This document shows, one piece after another, positions 52,682 through 61,991 of a DNA stretch of 64,000 nucleotides. Source of the DNA: Oribacterium sp. P6A1 (GTDB lineage Bacteria; Bacillota; Clostridia; Lachnospirales; Lachnospiraceae); assembly GCF_000702885.1 (NCBI RefSeq), contig NZ_JNKO01000002.1, positions 186,001-250,000 on the forward strand. Reading direction: 5' to 3'. Position 1 is the stretch's first letter; each line of letters begins with the position of its first letter. The position numbers and the translations under genes were made by a program. A model generated the notes under the pieces. The model was not told the DNA's origin. It ran no database searches and worked only from the letters and a program-made list of their open reading frames with translations.

Positions 52682-54772
52682 ATGTCAGAAAAACTTACGA
52701 GAAGAGACTTTCTCAAGGGAATCAGTGCAACTGCAGTAATCGCAGGCTTAGGTTCTCTTACAGCATGTACAGCAGGAGATACTCCTGAGGCAACAACAGC
52801 TGCCGCAACAACAGCCGCTGCCGCAGAAACAACAGCTGCAGCAGCCGAGACAGCCGCAGCAGGAGCTGCCATCTACACACCCGGTACTTATACAGCCGGA
52901 GCTGATGGAATCAGCTCAAAGGTTACAGTTACCATGACTTTTGATGAGACATCCATCACAGAGGTAAAGATCAATGCTGATGGTGAGACACCATCAATCG
53001 GAGGCGCTGCTGTTCCTGATCTTGAGAAGGCTCTTATGGATGCACAGGCAGCAGAGTTCGATGCTGTTTCAGGCGCAACTATCACATCAGATGCCGTTAA
53101 GAAGGCAGCTGCAAACTGTATTGCACAGGCAAAGGGCGAGGCTGTTGCAGCAACAGGCGATCTTATTCCGACAGGTTCCGATGAGGACTGGCTTGGCGAG
53201 GAGCCTATAGTTGACGATGCAGACGTTAAGGAGACAGTTGATACAGATATCCTTATTGTTGGTGCAGGTAATGCAGGTATGATGGCAGCAGCTTATGCAG
53301 CATCAAAGGGACTTAACTTCCGTGTGATCGAGCAGAATGCTGTTGTTCAGGATACACGTCACTGGTACGGAGCTATCAACAGTTCAGCAGCAAAGGCAGC
53401 CGGTTCATCTGTTGATAAGAAGAAGCTTCTTTCCGAGATCAGCCGTTATGCATCCGGAAAGTGCGATCAGAGAGTAGTAAAGGTATGGCTTGATGAGTCT
53501 GCAGCTATGCATGACTTCGTAGCAGGTATTCTTGAGAATGAGCCATACAACTGGAAGTGCGATTTCACATCAGGTGAGGAGGCACGTTGGCCGGACAGCG
53601 ATGAGAATACAACATTTGTATTCCCTGAGCAGGAGCACAACTACAGAGCATCAGAGTCTGAGTATGGAATGCAGAGAAATGAAGTATTCCTCGAGGTTAT
53701 CCAGAAGGCAGGATATGATGTAGACTTCAAGACTGCTCTTGTAAAGCTTGAGAAGGATGATACAGGCAGAGTAACAGGCGTTATCGCTCAGAAGACAGAG
53801 TCCGGAGACCTTGTTCGTTACAATGCAAAGGATGGTGTACTTCTTGCCTGTGGCGGATATCCCGGCAACCCATTCATGATGGAGCAGCTTGATCCTCTTG
53901 GAACATCTGTTACAACAGCATGTTCTTTCAGCCCTGCTGATAAGGGTTACGGAATCCGTGCAGCGGTTTGGGCAGGTGCACACCTTGATGCAGAGTCAGC
54001 TCCTATGCTCTTTGACCGTGGTCTCGTAGCTCCGGGTGTTGATTCCGGATATGTTGAGAGTCCGTCATCATTTGCAGGAAAGGCGTTCCCGGGAACTGTA
54101 AGACAGTACAATCCCGGAACACAGCCATTCCTTAAGGTAAACCGTCACGGTGTTCGTTTCGCTAATGAGTCAAGCCCATACAACGATATCGTTTATGCAG
54201 CAGCTCATCAGCCTGGTCATGTTTATGCCCAGATCATGGATGCCAACTACATGGAGGATATAAAGAGATTCCATACTATCGGATGTTCAGCTCAGTCAAG
54301 AAACATCCCCGGTTATGTAGACAAGCAGCTTGAGCAGTACGGAGAAGAGGGCGAGGGCCTTATCTTTAAGGCTGACACAATCGAGGAGCTTGCTGACAAG
54401 CTTGGTTTCAAGGATGAGGACAAGGAGAACTTCCTTGCTACAGTTGAGCGTTACAATGAGCTCTATGACAAGCAGGAGGATGAGGATTTCGGTAAGATGA
54501 AGGTTCGTCTTTCAGCTATCAAGACAGCTCCTTTCTACGGATGCTGGCTTGGAGCATCTCTCCTTACAACAGAGCAGGGTATCTCAATCAACGAGAAGAC
54601 ACAGGCTCTTGATGCAGAGAACAATGCAATTCCTGGTCTCTACATCGGCGGTGATATGTCAGGTTCTTTCTTCGCAAACAACTATCCTTGCCTTATGGCC
54701 GGAATCGCTTGCGGACGTACACTTACATTCGCTATGAAGTCCATTAAGGAAATGGCAGGTATCGAAGAGTAA
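52682..54772 (+). CDS. Exported FMN/FAD fumarate-reductase-like flavoprotein (lipoprotein)
   Basis: About 696 residues. A twin-arginine-like start (KLTRRDFLKG) and lipobox GSLTAC imply export and lipid anchoring. A Thr/Ala-rich linker follows, then an FMN-binding domain with the covalent-flavin motif SGATITS (about residues 60-155), then an FAD-binding fumarate-reductase/urocanate-reductase domain beginning DILIVGAGNAGMMAAAYA and ending GLYIGGDMSGSFFANNYP. It would pass electrons to an organic acceptor outside the membrane. The substrate (fumarate, urocanate, acrylate type) is not determinable. TTGGGAGGATATTTT precedes ATG 52682. Codon bias suggests high expression. Confidence 0.9.
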   Translation: MSEKLTRRDFLKGISATAVIAGLGSLTACTAGDTPEATTAAATTAAAAETTAAAAETAAAGAAIYTPGTYTAGADGISSKVTVTMTFDETSITEVKINADGETPSIGGAAVPDLEKALMDAQAAEFDAVSGATITSDAVKKAAANCIAQAKGEAVAATGDLIPTGSDEDWLGEEPIVDDADVKETVDTDILIVGAGNAGMMAAAYAASKGLNFRVIEQNAVVQDTRHWYGAINSSAAKAAGSSVDKKKLLSEISRYASGKCDQRVVKVWLDESAAMHDFVAGILENEPYNWKCDFTSGEEARWPDSDENTTFVFPEQEHNYRASESEYGMQRNEVFLEVIQKAGYDVDFKTALVKLEKDDTGRVTGVIAQKTESGDLVRYNAKDGVLLACGGYPGNPFMMEQLDPLGTSVTTACSFSPADKGYGIRAAVWAGAHLDAESAPMLFDRGLVAPGVDSGYVESPSSFAGKAFPGTVRQYNPGTQPFLKVNRHGVRFANESSPYNDIVYAAAHQPGHVYAQIMDANYMEDIKRFHTIGCSAQSRNIPGYVDKQLEQYGEEGEGLIFKADTIEELADKLGFKDEDKENFLATVERYNELYDKQEDEDFGKMKVRLSAIKTAPFYGCWLGASLLTTEQGISINEKTQALDAENNAIPGLYIGGDMSGSFFANNYPCLMAGIACGRTLTFAMKSIKEMAGIEE

Positions 54773-54794
54773 TTCGGAATACTTTTTAAAGTCA

Positions 54795-54821
54795 GGGCGT
54801 CCGGTTTCCGGACGCCTTTTC
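54795..54821 (+). terminator. Rho-independent terminator after the flavoprotein gene
   Basis: GGCGTCCGG and CCGGACGCC pair around three or four Ts and TTTT follows. Confidence 0.85.
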
Positions 54822-54838
54822 TAAAAGGGAGGTTAAAA

Positions 54839-55558
54839 TTGAGAAGTAAAACTATAAAGCTTTTGCTTGCGGTTGCAGCACTTTCTGCGGTTTGTGCCAT
54901 GACGTCCATGGCGGGTCAGTGGTTAAAGGCCGGAGACTATTGGTGCTATCAGGATGATAACGGAGATTTTGTAAAGAATCGCTGGGTTGGCAATTATTAT
55001 TTAGGAAGTGACGGTATCATGCTCACAAATACCTACACACCGGACGGTTACTATGTTGGAACGGACGGATGCTGGGATGGCAGAGGAGCGAATCTTTCAG
55101 CTGTGGAGAATCCTGTCAGCTCCCTCGGACTGACTATTTACAATTCTCCTGTGGTAAATGATGAAATAAATTATGGAGAGAAAACTCTGAGCTATAACGG
55201 CAGGGCAGTACAGATCATAGAGAGCAGGGATAATGTAATTCATGATTGCGGAACATACTATGAGATTCCGAATGCTGTTGTGGAAGGCGCTGTTTTTGAC
55301 CAGTACGGTGAGCATGGATATGAGACTATAGCATCAGGCCCCATCTATGTGAGAAAGAGTGCTACAGTGGATTTTTATGATTACAATACAGGTGCCAGTT
55401 CCATTAAGACAGCAGAACAGATATACCTGATGTATGGTTCCCTTTATCAGGGATCACTTTACTGGTCAGAGAGTCCGTCCCTTTGTACTATAGGATGTGC
55501 GACGGAAGTGGATGCCGATGGATTTATCACAAAGCTGTCGGTTCATGAATTTGAATAA
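54839..55558 (+). CDS. Secreted wall-repeat protein of unknown function
   Basis: 239 residues with a signal peptide (IKLLLAVAALSAVCAMTSMA). Two or three degenerate choline-binding-type repeats follow (GQWLKAGDYWCYQDDNGDFV, then NRWVGNYYLGSDGIML and YYVGTDGCW). The remaining 150 residues form a domain I do not recognise, with several Cys and Tyr residues. GGGAGG lies 8 bases before a TTG start at 54839; no better start is available. It is a second candidate wall-bound protein, besides the one at 24584. Confidence 0.72.
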   Translation: MRSKTIKLLLAVAALSAVCAMTSMAGQWLKAGDYWCYQDDNGDFVKNRWVGNYYLGSDGIMLTNTYTPDGYYVGTDGCWDGRGANLSAVENPVSSLGLTIYNSPVVNDEINYGEKTLSYNGRAVQIIESRDNVIHDCGTYYEIPNAVVEGAVFDQYGEHGYETIASGPIYVRKSATVDFYDYNTGASSIKTAEQIYLMYGSLYQGSLYWSESPSLCTIGCATEVDADGFITKLSVHEFE

Positions 55559-55571
55559 TGGTGATTCAATT

Positions 55572-55600
55572 AAAGGAAGGCTTAGGGGGCCTTCCTTTTT
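55572..55600 (+). terminator. Rho-independent terminator after the wall-repeat gene
   Basis: AAAGGAAGGC and GCCTTCCTTT pair around TTAGGGG, with T-run. Confidence 0.85.
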
Positions 55601-55639
55601 ATATTCGTGAAATTGATGAAAAAATATATATACAAAAAT

Positions 55640-55735
55640 AAGAACCTCGAATCAATGAAGCACACGCCATTTCATCTACCGTTCTTATCTACACGACGTC
55701 TGGGATTTGTGAAGCACTCGCCACATCTCCTTCAA
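55640..55735 (-). ncRNA. Candidate small RNA with two copies of a conserved hairpin
   Basis: Read on the minus strand, a promoter (TTGCGC, 17 bases, TACAAT just before 55735) leads into two similar hairpins whose loops contain TGGCGAGTGC and TGGCGTGTGC and whose stems differ in sequence but keep pairing (GAAG/CTTC; ATGAA/TTCAT). ATAAGAAC/GTTCTTAT encloses the second, followed by TTTTTG. No protein gene lies downstream on that strand. The remainder of 55559-55935 is AT-rich with no gene. Confidence 0.35.
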
Positions 55736-55935
55736 CTGACTTAATTGTATCAAATAAAATACACATGCGCAAGCAAAAACAAAATAAAAAGAAATTTCCG
55801 TTCTGCAGTTAATCGATACGAAAAAATGATGCATTTTTAAGAAAAAAAGAAAATAATTTCTAGTTTAAAATAGTGTTAAAATCTATACATGGAGCATGTA
55901 AGAAAGCTTTTTCAGACTGAGAGAGGAAATGATGT

Positions 55936-56451
55936 ATGGGAAATGAGGGGAATGGCGGAAATATGAAGCGTTTTAAGGACGGGGATGTGATATTTCATGA
56001 AAATCAGACCGACCCGTATATGTACAAGGTACTGAAGGGTAAGGTGGCTCTCTATGTAAGTTTCGGGGAGGAACATGAGAATATCCTGGGAGTCCTTAGT
56101 GAGGGCAAATTTTTTGGGGAGGTTTCCATGCTTACAGGAAAACCTCAGGTGTATACTGCAGTTGCCATCGAGGACTCATTGCTTCTCAGGGTAGGTGAAG
56201 ATCAGCTTGAGCAGTTTCTTAGTGACAATCGCAGCAATATGGTTGGGATGATACGCAGTATGGCACAGGTCATAGTTACCCAGAACATGAACATTTCCCT
56301 TCTTATGGAGGACATGAATGAGATAATAAAGCAGATACCGAAAGAGACAAAACTGGATCCTCAGATAGAGATGAAGATAAGGCAGTATCAGCTTAGATAC
56401 ATCGAGAAGTGCGGTTCACCTGAGATGTATCTGATGAATGAGAAGGTTTGA
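55936..56451 (+). CDS. Cyclic-nucleotide-binding-domain protein without DNA-binding domain
   Basis: 171 residues. Residues 10-125 are a CRP/PKA-type cyclic nucleotide-binding fold (VIFHENQTDPYMYKVLKGKV, LSEGKFFGEVSMLTGKPQVYTAVA). The Arg of the phosphate-binding cassette that normally contacts cAMP is replaced (GKPQVYTA), so it may bind another ligand or none. The C-terminal helix region carries no helix-turn-helix, unlike CRP/FNR regulators. GAGAGGAAATG precedes ATG 55936. It is probably a signalling or scaffold protein; its partner is unknown. Confidence 0.82.
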   Translation: MGNEGNGGNMKRFKDGDVIFHENQTDPYMYKVLKGKVALYVSFGEEHENILGVLSEGKFFGEVSMLTGKPQVYTAVAIEDSLLLRVGEDQLEQFLSDNRSNMVGMIRSMAQVIVTQNMNISLLMEDMNEIIKQIPKETKLDPQIEMKIRQYQLRYIEKCGSPEMYLMNEKV

Positions 56452-56494
56452 TTTAAGGTATCGGATACAGAATTGTATATTTTTTAACAAAGTT

Positions 56495-56526
56495 TGCCCC
56501 GGGTAATTGACGCTCCGGGGCATTTG
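56495..56526 (+). terminator. Rho-independent terminator
   Basis: TGCCCCGG and CCGGGGCA pair around 12 bases, followed by TTTG. Confidence 0.75.
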
Positions 56527-56681
56527 TAATAAACTGATGTGAGGTTCAGGTGCCTCTGTGACTGGCAGATATTTTACCCGGGGTACCGGACCGGAGTATC
56601 AAAAGCGAGTGGGATAAACATTGACACCCGCATTATACTTATAGTTTTTATTTATATGTATTTTATAGAAGGATGGTTACT

Positions 56682-58229
56682 ATGACAGATAAGAAACCTG
56701 TAGTACTACTGATACTTGATGGTTACGGAATAAATCCGAATCCTGAGGGAAATGCCATCGCTATGGCTAACACTCCTGTTATGGATAAGCTTCAGGCCGA
56801 GTATCCCTTTGTTCAGGGACAGGCATCAGGCCTTTACGTAGGTCTTCCCGACGGACAGATGGGTAATTCAGAGGTCGGACACATGAACATGGGCGCAGGC
56901 CGTATTATTTATCAGGATCTCACCAGGATAACAAAGTCTATTCAGGACGGGGATTTCTACACAAACCCGGCACTTCTCAGTGCAGTTGAGAACTGTAAGA
57001 AGAACGATTCAGCACTTAACATGTTCGGTCTTGTTTCCGACGGTGGTGTACATTCACATATAGAGCACATCTACGGTATTCTTGAACTTGCAAAGAGAAA
57101 CGGTCTTAAGAAGGTTTACCTTTATGCATTCCTTGACGGCCGTGATACACCGCCTGATTCAGGAAAGAGCTTTCTTGTTCAGGTTGAGGAGAAGATGGCA
57201 GAGCTTGGCGTGGGTGAGATCGCTATGATTTCGGGACGTTACTATGCTATGGACCGTGACAAGAACTATGACAGAGTGGTTAAGGCATATGATGCTATGA
57301 CAAAGGGAGAGGGAGACAAGGCTCCTTCAGCATTTAAGGCTATACAGCAGTCCTATGACAAGGATGTTCTCGATGAGTTCGTTGTTCCATGCGTTATCGA
57401 GAAGGATGGAAAGCCTGTACATGTGATTGAGGACGGAGATTCCTGCATCTTCTACAATTTCCGCCCGGACCGTGCACGTGAGATGACTCACTGCTTCTGT
57501 GATGATGAATTCGATTTCTTTGAGAGAGGAAAGAGACTTGATACAAAGTTCGTTTGTTTCACAGATTATGATCCGACCATCCCGAACAAGGAGATCGCTT
57601 TCCCTAAGCAGTCCATTTCAAAGACTCTCGGAGAGTATGTTTCATCCCTTGGACTTAAGCAGCTTCGTATCGCAGAGACAGAGAAGTATGCACATGTAAC
57701 ATTCTTCTTTAACGGCGGTGTCGAGGAACCGAATGAGGGAGAAGACAGGGTTCTCGTTCCTTCACCTAAGGACGTTCCTACTTATGATCTTAAGCCTCAG
57801 ATGTCATGCCCGGAGGTTTGTGAGAAGCTTTGTGATGCCATAAAGTCAGAAAAGTATGACATGATCATCGCCAACTTTGCAAATCCCGATATGGTCGGAC
57901 ATACAGGAGTTATCCCATCCGCTGTAAAGGCTATTGAGGTTGTTGATGAGGCTGTGGGCAAGGTTGTTGACGCTCTTAAGGAAGCCGGCGGACAGATGAT
58001 CATCTGCGCGGATCACGGTAATGCTGACATGATGATCAATTATGAGACAGGTGAGCCGTGGACAGCCCATACAACAAATCCTGTTCCGTTCATGCTAATC
58101 AATTCAAATCCTGACTGGAAGCTTCGTGAGGGTGGTGCCCTTTGCGATCTTGCTCCTACACTTCTTCAGATGATGGGTATCGAGCAGCCGGAGGAAATGA
58201 CAGGAAAATCTCTTATTGCAGAAAAGTGA
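56682..58229 (+). CDS. gpmI: 2,3-bisphosphoglycerate-independent phosphoglycerate mutase
   Basis: A 515-residue manganese enzyme converting 3- to 2-phosphoglycerate. LLILDGYGINPNPEGNAI holds a metal Asp, and MGNSEVGHMNMGAGR the phosphoserine nucleophile; YAFLDGRDTPPDSGKSF, IICADHGNADMM and TAHTTNPVPFM supply further ligands. AGAAGG lies 9 bases before ATG 56682; ATG 56673 is also in frame. TTGACA at 56621 is a possible -35 box. Codon bias is strong, as in gap and pgk. Confidence 0.96.
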   Translation: MTDKKPVVLLILDGYGINPNPEGNAIAMANTPVMDKLQAEYPFVQGQASGLYVGLPDGQMGNSEVGHMNMGAGRIIYQDLTRITKSIQDGDFYTNPALLSAVENCKKNDSALNMFGLVSDGGVHSHIEHIYGILELAKRNGLKKVYLYAFLDGRDTPPDSGKSFLVQVEEKMAELGVGEIAMISGRYYAMDRDKNYDRVVKAYDAMTKGEGDKAPSAFKAIQQSYDKDVLDEFVVPCVIEKDGKPVHVIEDGDSCIFYNFRPDRAREMTHCFCDDEFDFFERGKRLDTKFVCFTDYDPTIPNKEIAFPKQSISKTLGEYVSSLGLKQLRIAETEKYAHVTFFFNGGVEEPNEGEDRVLVPSPKDVPTYDLKPQMSCPEVCEKLCDAIKSEKYDMIIANFANPDMVGHTGVIPSAVKAIEVVDEAVGKVVDALKEAGGQMIICADHGNADMMINYETGEPWTAHTTNPVPFMLINSNPDWKLREGGALCDLAPTLLQMMGIEQPEEMTGKSLIAEK

Positions 58230-58291
58230 ATATTATAGTATTATTTTAGGGTTACGTTTGAGCTATAAACGTTGTTTATAATACTAAATAT

Positions 58292-58345
58292 AAGAGCGGG
58301 TGTTTCGTGAGAGGCATCCGCTTCGCCTATAAGATGCTTTTTTTG
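58292..58345 (+). terminator. Terminator/attenuator-like hairpins between gpmI and degV
   Basis: AGCGGGTG can pair with CATCCGCT, while GCATC in the same stretch can instead pair with GATGC that is followed by seven Ts. The two folds exclude each other. It is either a plain gpmI terminator or an attenuator ahead of degV. Confidence 0.45.
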
Positions 58346-58450
58346 AAAGTGGCGGGTCACAAGAGACTTGTCATGGATTGCAGTTCTTCGTAAAATATGA
58401 TTTATTGAGCATAAAAGGACTGACATTAGGAACGATAAGAGGTGTAGTTT

Positions 58451-59338
58451 ATGAGAATTGGGGTTTCAACAGACTCCGGAAGCGGTATTACACAGGAAGA
58501 AGGCATGAAGCTGGGGATACGTGTGGTTCCCATGCCATTCCGCATAGATGGACAGGAATATTTTGAGGGTGTAAACATTACCAGAGAGGAATTCTTTGAG
58601 AAGCTTCAGGATGATTGTGATGTTGCAACGTCCCAGCCAAGTCCCGAGGATGTAATGAAGGTATGGGATGAGCTTCTGGAGACCTGCGACCAGGTGGTGC
58701 ATATTCCGCTCACATCAGGACTTTCGGGTTCGACACAGACTGCTATGATGCTGAGTCATGAGGATAAATATGAAGGAAAGGTATTTGTTCCTGATGACAA
58801 GGGAGTTTCCGTTACTCAGAGACAGTACTGCATCTTTGCCAATGAGCTTGCTGAAAAGGGCTATGACGGACAGGCTATCTGTGACATCATAAATCGTGAG
58901 TCTGAGAGCAACCAGATCTATATCGGAGTTGATACCCTGAAGTATCTTAAGAAGGGCGGACGTATAACTCCTGTTGCGGCTGCCATAGGAACTCTGCTTC
59001 ATATCAAGCCTGTTCTTGGTATTACATACGGAGGAAAGCTTGATTCCTACACCAAGGTAAGAACTACAAAGCAGGTCAGAGAGTCTATCATCAGGGGACT
59101 CAAGAACGAGCTTTCAGAGCGTCTCGGTGACAAGGATATGAACAACTGCTATGTCTGCGTTGCCTATACTGACAATCCTGAGCAGGCAGAGGCCTTTGCG
59201 GAGGAAATCAAGACTGAATTTCCGGACCGTCTCAATGCTGAGATCATTGTGGCACCGCTGTCACTTCTTATCAGCTGCCATATCGGTCAGAACGGTCTTG
59301 GAGCCGCTGTTATAGAGCGTCCGGAGGAACTAAAGTAA
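58451..59338 (+). CDS. DegV-family fatty-acid-binding protein
   Basis: A 295-residue DegV/FakB-like protein. GVSTDSGSGITQEEGMKLG at the start and the lipid-pocket motif HIPLTSGLSGSTQTAMML are typical; GGRITPVAAAIGTLLHIKPVL is the second conserved block. Family members present fatty acids to the kinase FakA for phosphorylation and phospholipid synthesis. No fakA gene adjoins. AAGAGGTGTAGTTT precedes ATG 58451. Confidence 0.92.
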   Translation: MRIGVSTDSGSGITQEEGMKLGIRVVPMPFRIDGQEYFEGVNITREEFFEKLQDDCDVATSQPSPEDVMKVWDELLETCDQVVHIPLTSGLSGSTQTAMMLSHEDKYEGKVFVPDDKGVSVTQRQYCIFANELAEKGYDGQAICDIINRESESNQIYIGVDTLKYLKKGGRITPVAAAIGTLLHIKPVLGITYGGKLDSYTKVRTTKQVRESIIRGLKNELSERLGDKDMNNCYVCVAYTDNPEQAEAFAEEIKTEFPDRLNAEIIVAPLSLLISCHIGQNGLGAAVIERPEELK

Positions 59339-59343
59339 AATAC

Positions 59344-59398
59344 AAAACCCGGCTGTGTGGATGATATAAAAGATCCTTGCAGCCGGGTTTTCTTTCTG
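59344..59398 (+). terminator. Rho-independent terminator after degV
   Basis: AAACCCGGCTG pairs with CAGCCGGGTTT across a 25-base loop, with TTCTTTC following. It lies just before comEC, so comEC must have its own promoter or rely on read-through. Confidence 0.8.
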
Positions 59399-59413
59399 TT
59401 ACGATATAAACCT

Positions 59414-61984
59414 ATGAATTATAAAAGACCTATGCTTCTGATTGCGTTGGTGTTCGTACTTGGAGTGTGTGTAACGGCAGTTGATGCGGGGGTCTGTTTC
59501 AGAACAGCTGCGGGAGTTCTTTTCTGCGGAATCATTTTCCATGGATGCAAAAGTAAAAGGCTGAGTAGGGGTGCAGGCGCACTTCTTTTTGTAGTGCTGC
59601 TTCTTGGGGTGCTAAGGTACGGATATGAGTTTTACGGTATGGAGACTCACAAAAGCACTATAGAAGAGTTCGGTGAGCAGAATGTGGTTCTGAGAGGCAT
59701 AGTGGAGAGCTTCAGTGTTTCGGATAAAAATGACAGGCTGGTAATAAGGAACGGAAAGCTTTCCAATGCCTATGGCAGGGCAGAGACATTGGCAACGGAT
59801 GCGCCTGAGGAGCTGAAAAGGCGATATGACAGAGATGTGGGAAGAGTCATGGTGTACCTGAAAAGGGGAGGAGCTGAGACATCCCTGAGACCTGAGGGAG
59901 ATTCGGGAGGCAGTGGCGAAGCCGGTCCGGAAGGATTGTTTCATTCTGACGAGGTGCCGGAAGGAAAAGGCCCCTATCCCGGGGAGGCTGTGGAAGTATA
60001 CGGGAAGATGATTGCTTCCGAGGCCCCTCACAATGAGGGGGAGTTTGATTTCGGACTTTACTACAGATCTGTGGGAATAAGCGGCTCCATGTACGGTGAA
60101 AGGCTGGAAGTGACAGGTGGAGAGCCGGAGCCTTTCGAAACGGGACTTCAGAAGATAAGGATGAGAGTGTGCGGAATCCTTGATGAAATAACGGAAGAAG
60201 AGGATTCAGGGATATACAAGGCCCTTCTTGCGGGAGAAAAGTCCTTTATGGATAAGGAAATAAGAGAGCTGTATCAGAGGAACGGAATAGCCCACATACT
60301 GGCGGTTTCCGGTCTTCATTTATCCATAATCGGAGCCGGATTTCATGAACTTTTGCGAAAGCTTGGCGCAGGAAAGAAGCCGGCAGGGGTAGCTGCTTCC
60401 GTCCTGGTGATCAGCTACGGAATATTTACAGGGAGCTCCGGATCTGCCATGAGGGCAGTGATTATGCTCCTGATGAAATTTCTGGGTGATGCCATTGGCA
60501 GGAGCTACGATATGCTGACTGCCCTTTCACTTGCCTGTCTGATACTTGTGGTGGAGGAACCCTATATCATATTTTCCTCAGGGTTTCAGCTTAGCTTCAT
60601 GGCGGTTCTGTCCCTGGGAATAGGTTTAGAGCTTCCCCGTCCAAAGAACGAAGTTCTGAACGGTATCTATATGTCTTTGGTTTTACAGATATGCACATTG
60701 CCGCCGGTTTTATATCATTTTTTCAGATTTCCGGCTTATGGGATTTTTCTTAATTTTATTGTCCTTCCCTTCATGGGCTGTGTTATATACAGCGGGTTCC
60801 TTGCCGTGGCGGTTTCTGTGCTGTCCGTAACCCTCAGTATGGCGGCAATAGGCTCAGGGCACTATATACTCGGATTCTATACTGAACTTTGCAGAAAGAT
60901 ATCTGAAATTCCATATGCTTCACTTTTGCTGGGAAGACCTGCGGAAGCCGGCATCATATTATATTATTCCGTTATTTTTGGTACAGTGATGATTGTCCTC
61001 TTTCTTAAGGATATGAAAAAGAAGGATTTTCTTAAAGGAGGATGGGCAAAGCTATACAGATATATGCCGATGATATCCGGAATTGTTATCCTTATTGCTG
61101 TTTATGGACTGATACCCGGAAGTCCCGGGGGGCTTGAAATTACCGTTTTGGATGTGGGACAGGGAGACGGAAGCATCATAAGGTGCGATGGCCTGGTTAT
61201 AACCGTGGACGGAGGTTCCAGCTCGGAGAAAAAGCTGGCGGAGAACAGGCTGATACCGTATCTTCAATCACAGGCAATTGATGTAATAGACGCTGCATTC
61301 ATAACGCACTGCGATTCGGATCATTACAGTGGAATCCTGGATATACTTGAGGGAGAAAATGAGCTGTGTGTGAAAGAACTTTTTCTGCCCCCTTCTGCGG
61401 TGAAGGACAAGAGGTATGACAAGATACGGGCTGCTTCTGCAAAGAAAGGTACAAAGGTAGGATATTTCGGGGCCGGCAGCGTGCTGGAAACAGAGCGGCT
61501 TATGATTTCGGGACTTTATCCTCCGGATGATGAATATATTTCCGAGGCTAACAGCCATTCCATAGGTATGCTTCTCTTATATGGGGATTTTAACATGCTT
61601 TTCACCGGAGATATGGATAAAGAATGCGAATTTAAGATGCTTGAATATATGGAACAGATGAACATAAAAGGGGAGACAAAGAAATATGGTGCGTATGAAG
61701 ATGATGGAGGAGTACATGGAGATGATGTTTTCGATATTGATGTTCTTAAACTCGGGCATCATGGCAGTTCTACTTCCACATCTTTTGAGCTGTTGGAAAG
61801 AATGAGACCGGAGTATGGGATCATAAGCTATGGACGGGACAACGATTACGGGCATCCCCATAAAGAAACATTGGAGATACTGAAGGAATTCGGAACAGAG
61901 CCTGTTGAAACCGCTAAGACGGGAGAAATACGAATAGTGAGTGATGGGGAGGGGTATGAAATATATTATCCCATGAGAAAATGA
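59414..61984 (+). CDS. comEC: ComEC/Rec2-family DNA uptake channel
   Basis: About 856 residues. An N-terminal DUF4131 domain (membrane segments near residues 10-75, then an OB-like soluble part with a Gly/Glu-rich insert around 165-190), a central ComEC membrane domain (HILAVSGLHLSIIGAGF and SGSSGSAMRAVIMLLMKF), and a C-terminal metallo-beta-lactamase domain (VLDVGQGDGSIIRCDG, ITHCDSDHYSGILD, LKLGHHGSSTSTSF). It forms the channel for single-stranded DNA in natural transformation, with the lactamase-like domain a probable nuclease. ATG 59414 has no good ribosome site; the frame opens at 59357 inside a terminator stem. No comEA adjoins. Confidence 0.92.
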   Translation: MNYKRPMLLIALVFVLGVCVTAVDAGVCFRTAAGVLFCGIIFHGCKSKRLSRGAGALLFVVLLLGVLRYGYEFYGMETHKSTIEEFGEQNVVLRGIVESFSVSDKNDRLVIRNGKLSNAYGRAETLATDAPEELKRRYDRDVGRVMVYLKRGGAETSLRPEGDSGGSGEAGPEGLFHSDEVPEGKGPYPGEAVEVYGKMIASEAPHNEGEFDFGLYYRSVGISGSMYGERLEVTGGEPEPFETGLQKIRMRVCGILDEITEEEDSGIYKALLAGEKSFMDKEIRELYQRNGIAHILAVSGLHLSIIGAGFHELLRKLGAGKKPAGVAASVLVISYGIFTGSSGSAMRAVIMLLMKFLGDAIGRSYDMLTALSLACLILVVEEPYIIFSSGFQLSFMAVLSLGIGLELPRPKNEVLNGIYMSLVLQICTLPPVLYHFFRFPAYGIFLNFIVLPFMGCVIYSGFLAVAVSVLSVTLSMAAIGSGHYILGFYTELCRKISEIPYASLLLGRPAEAGIILYYSVIFGTVMIVLFLKDMKKKDFLKGGWAKLYRYMPMISGIVILIAVYGLIPGSPGGLEITVLDVGQGDGSIIRCDGLVITVDGGSSSEKKLAENRLIPYLQSQAIDVIDAAFITHCDSDHYSGILDILEGENELCVKELFLPPSAVKDKRYDKIRAASAKKGTKVGYFGAGSVLETERLMISGLYPPDDEYISEANSHSIGMLLLYGDFNMLFTGDMDKECEFKMLEYMEQMNIKGETKKYGAYEDDGGVHGDDVFDIDVLKLGHHGSSTSTSFELLERMRPEYGIISYGRDNDYGHPHKETLEILKEFGTEPVETAKTGEIRIVSDGEGYEIYYPMRK

Positions 61985-61991
61985 GCCAGGG

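Noticed and set aside
55640-55735. Short peptides with a shared WRVLH in the double hairpin
   Set aside because: Both are explained by the repeated DNA motif; one is only seven codons and the other has its ATG directly against AAGGAG.
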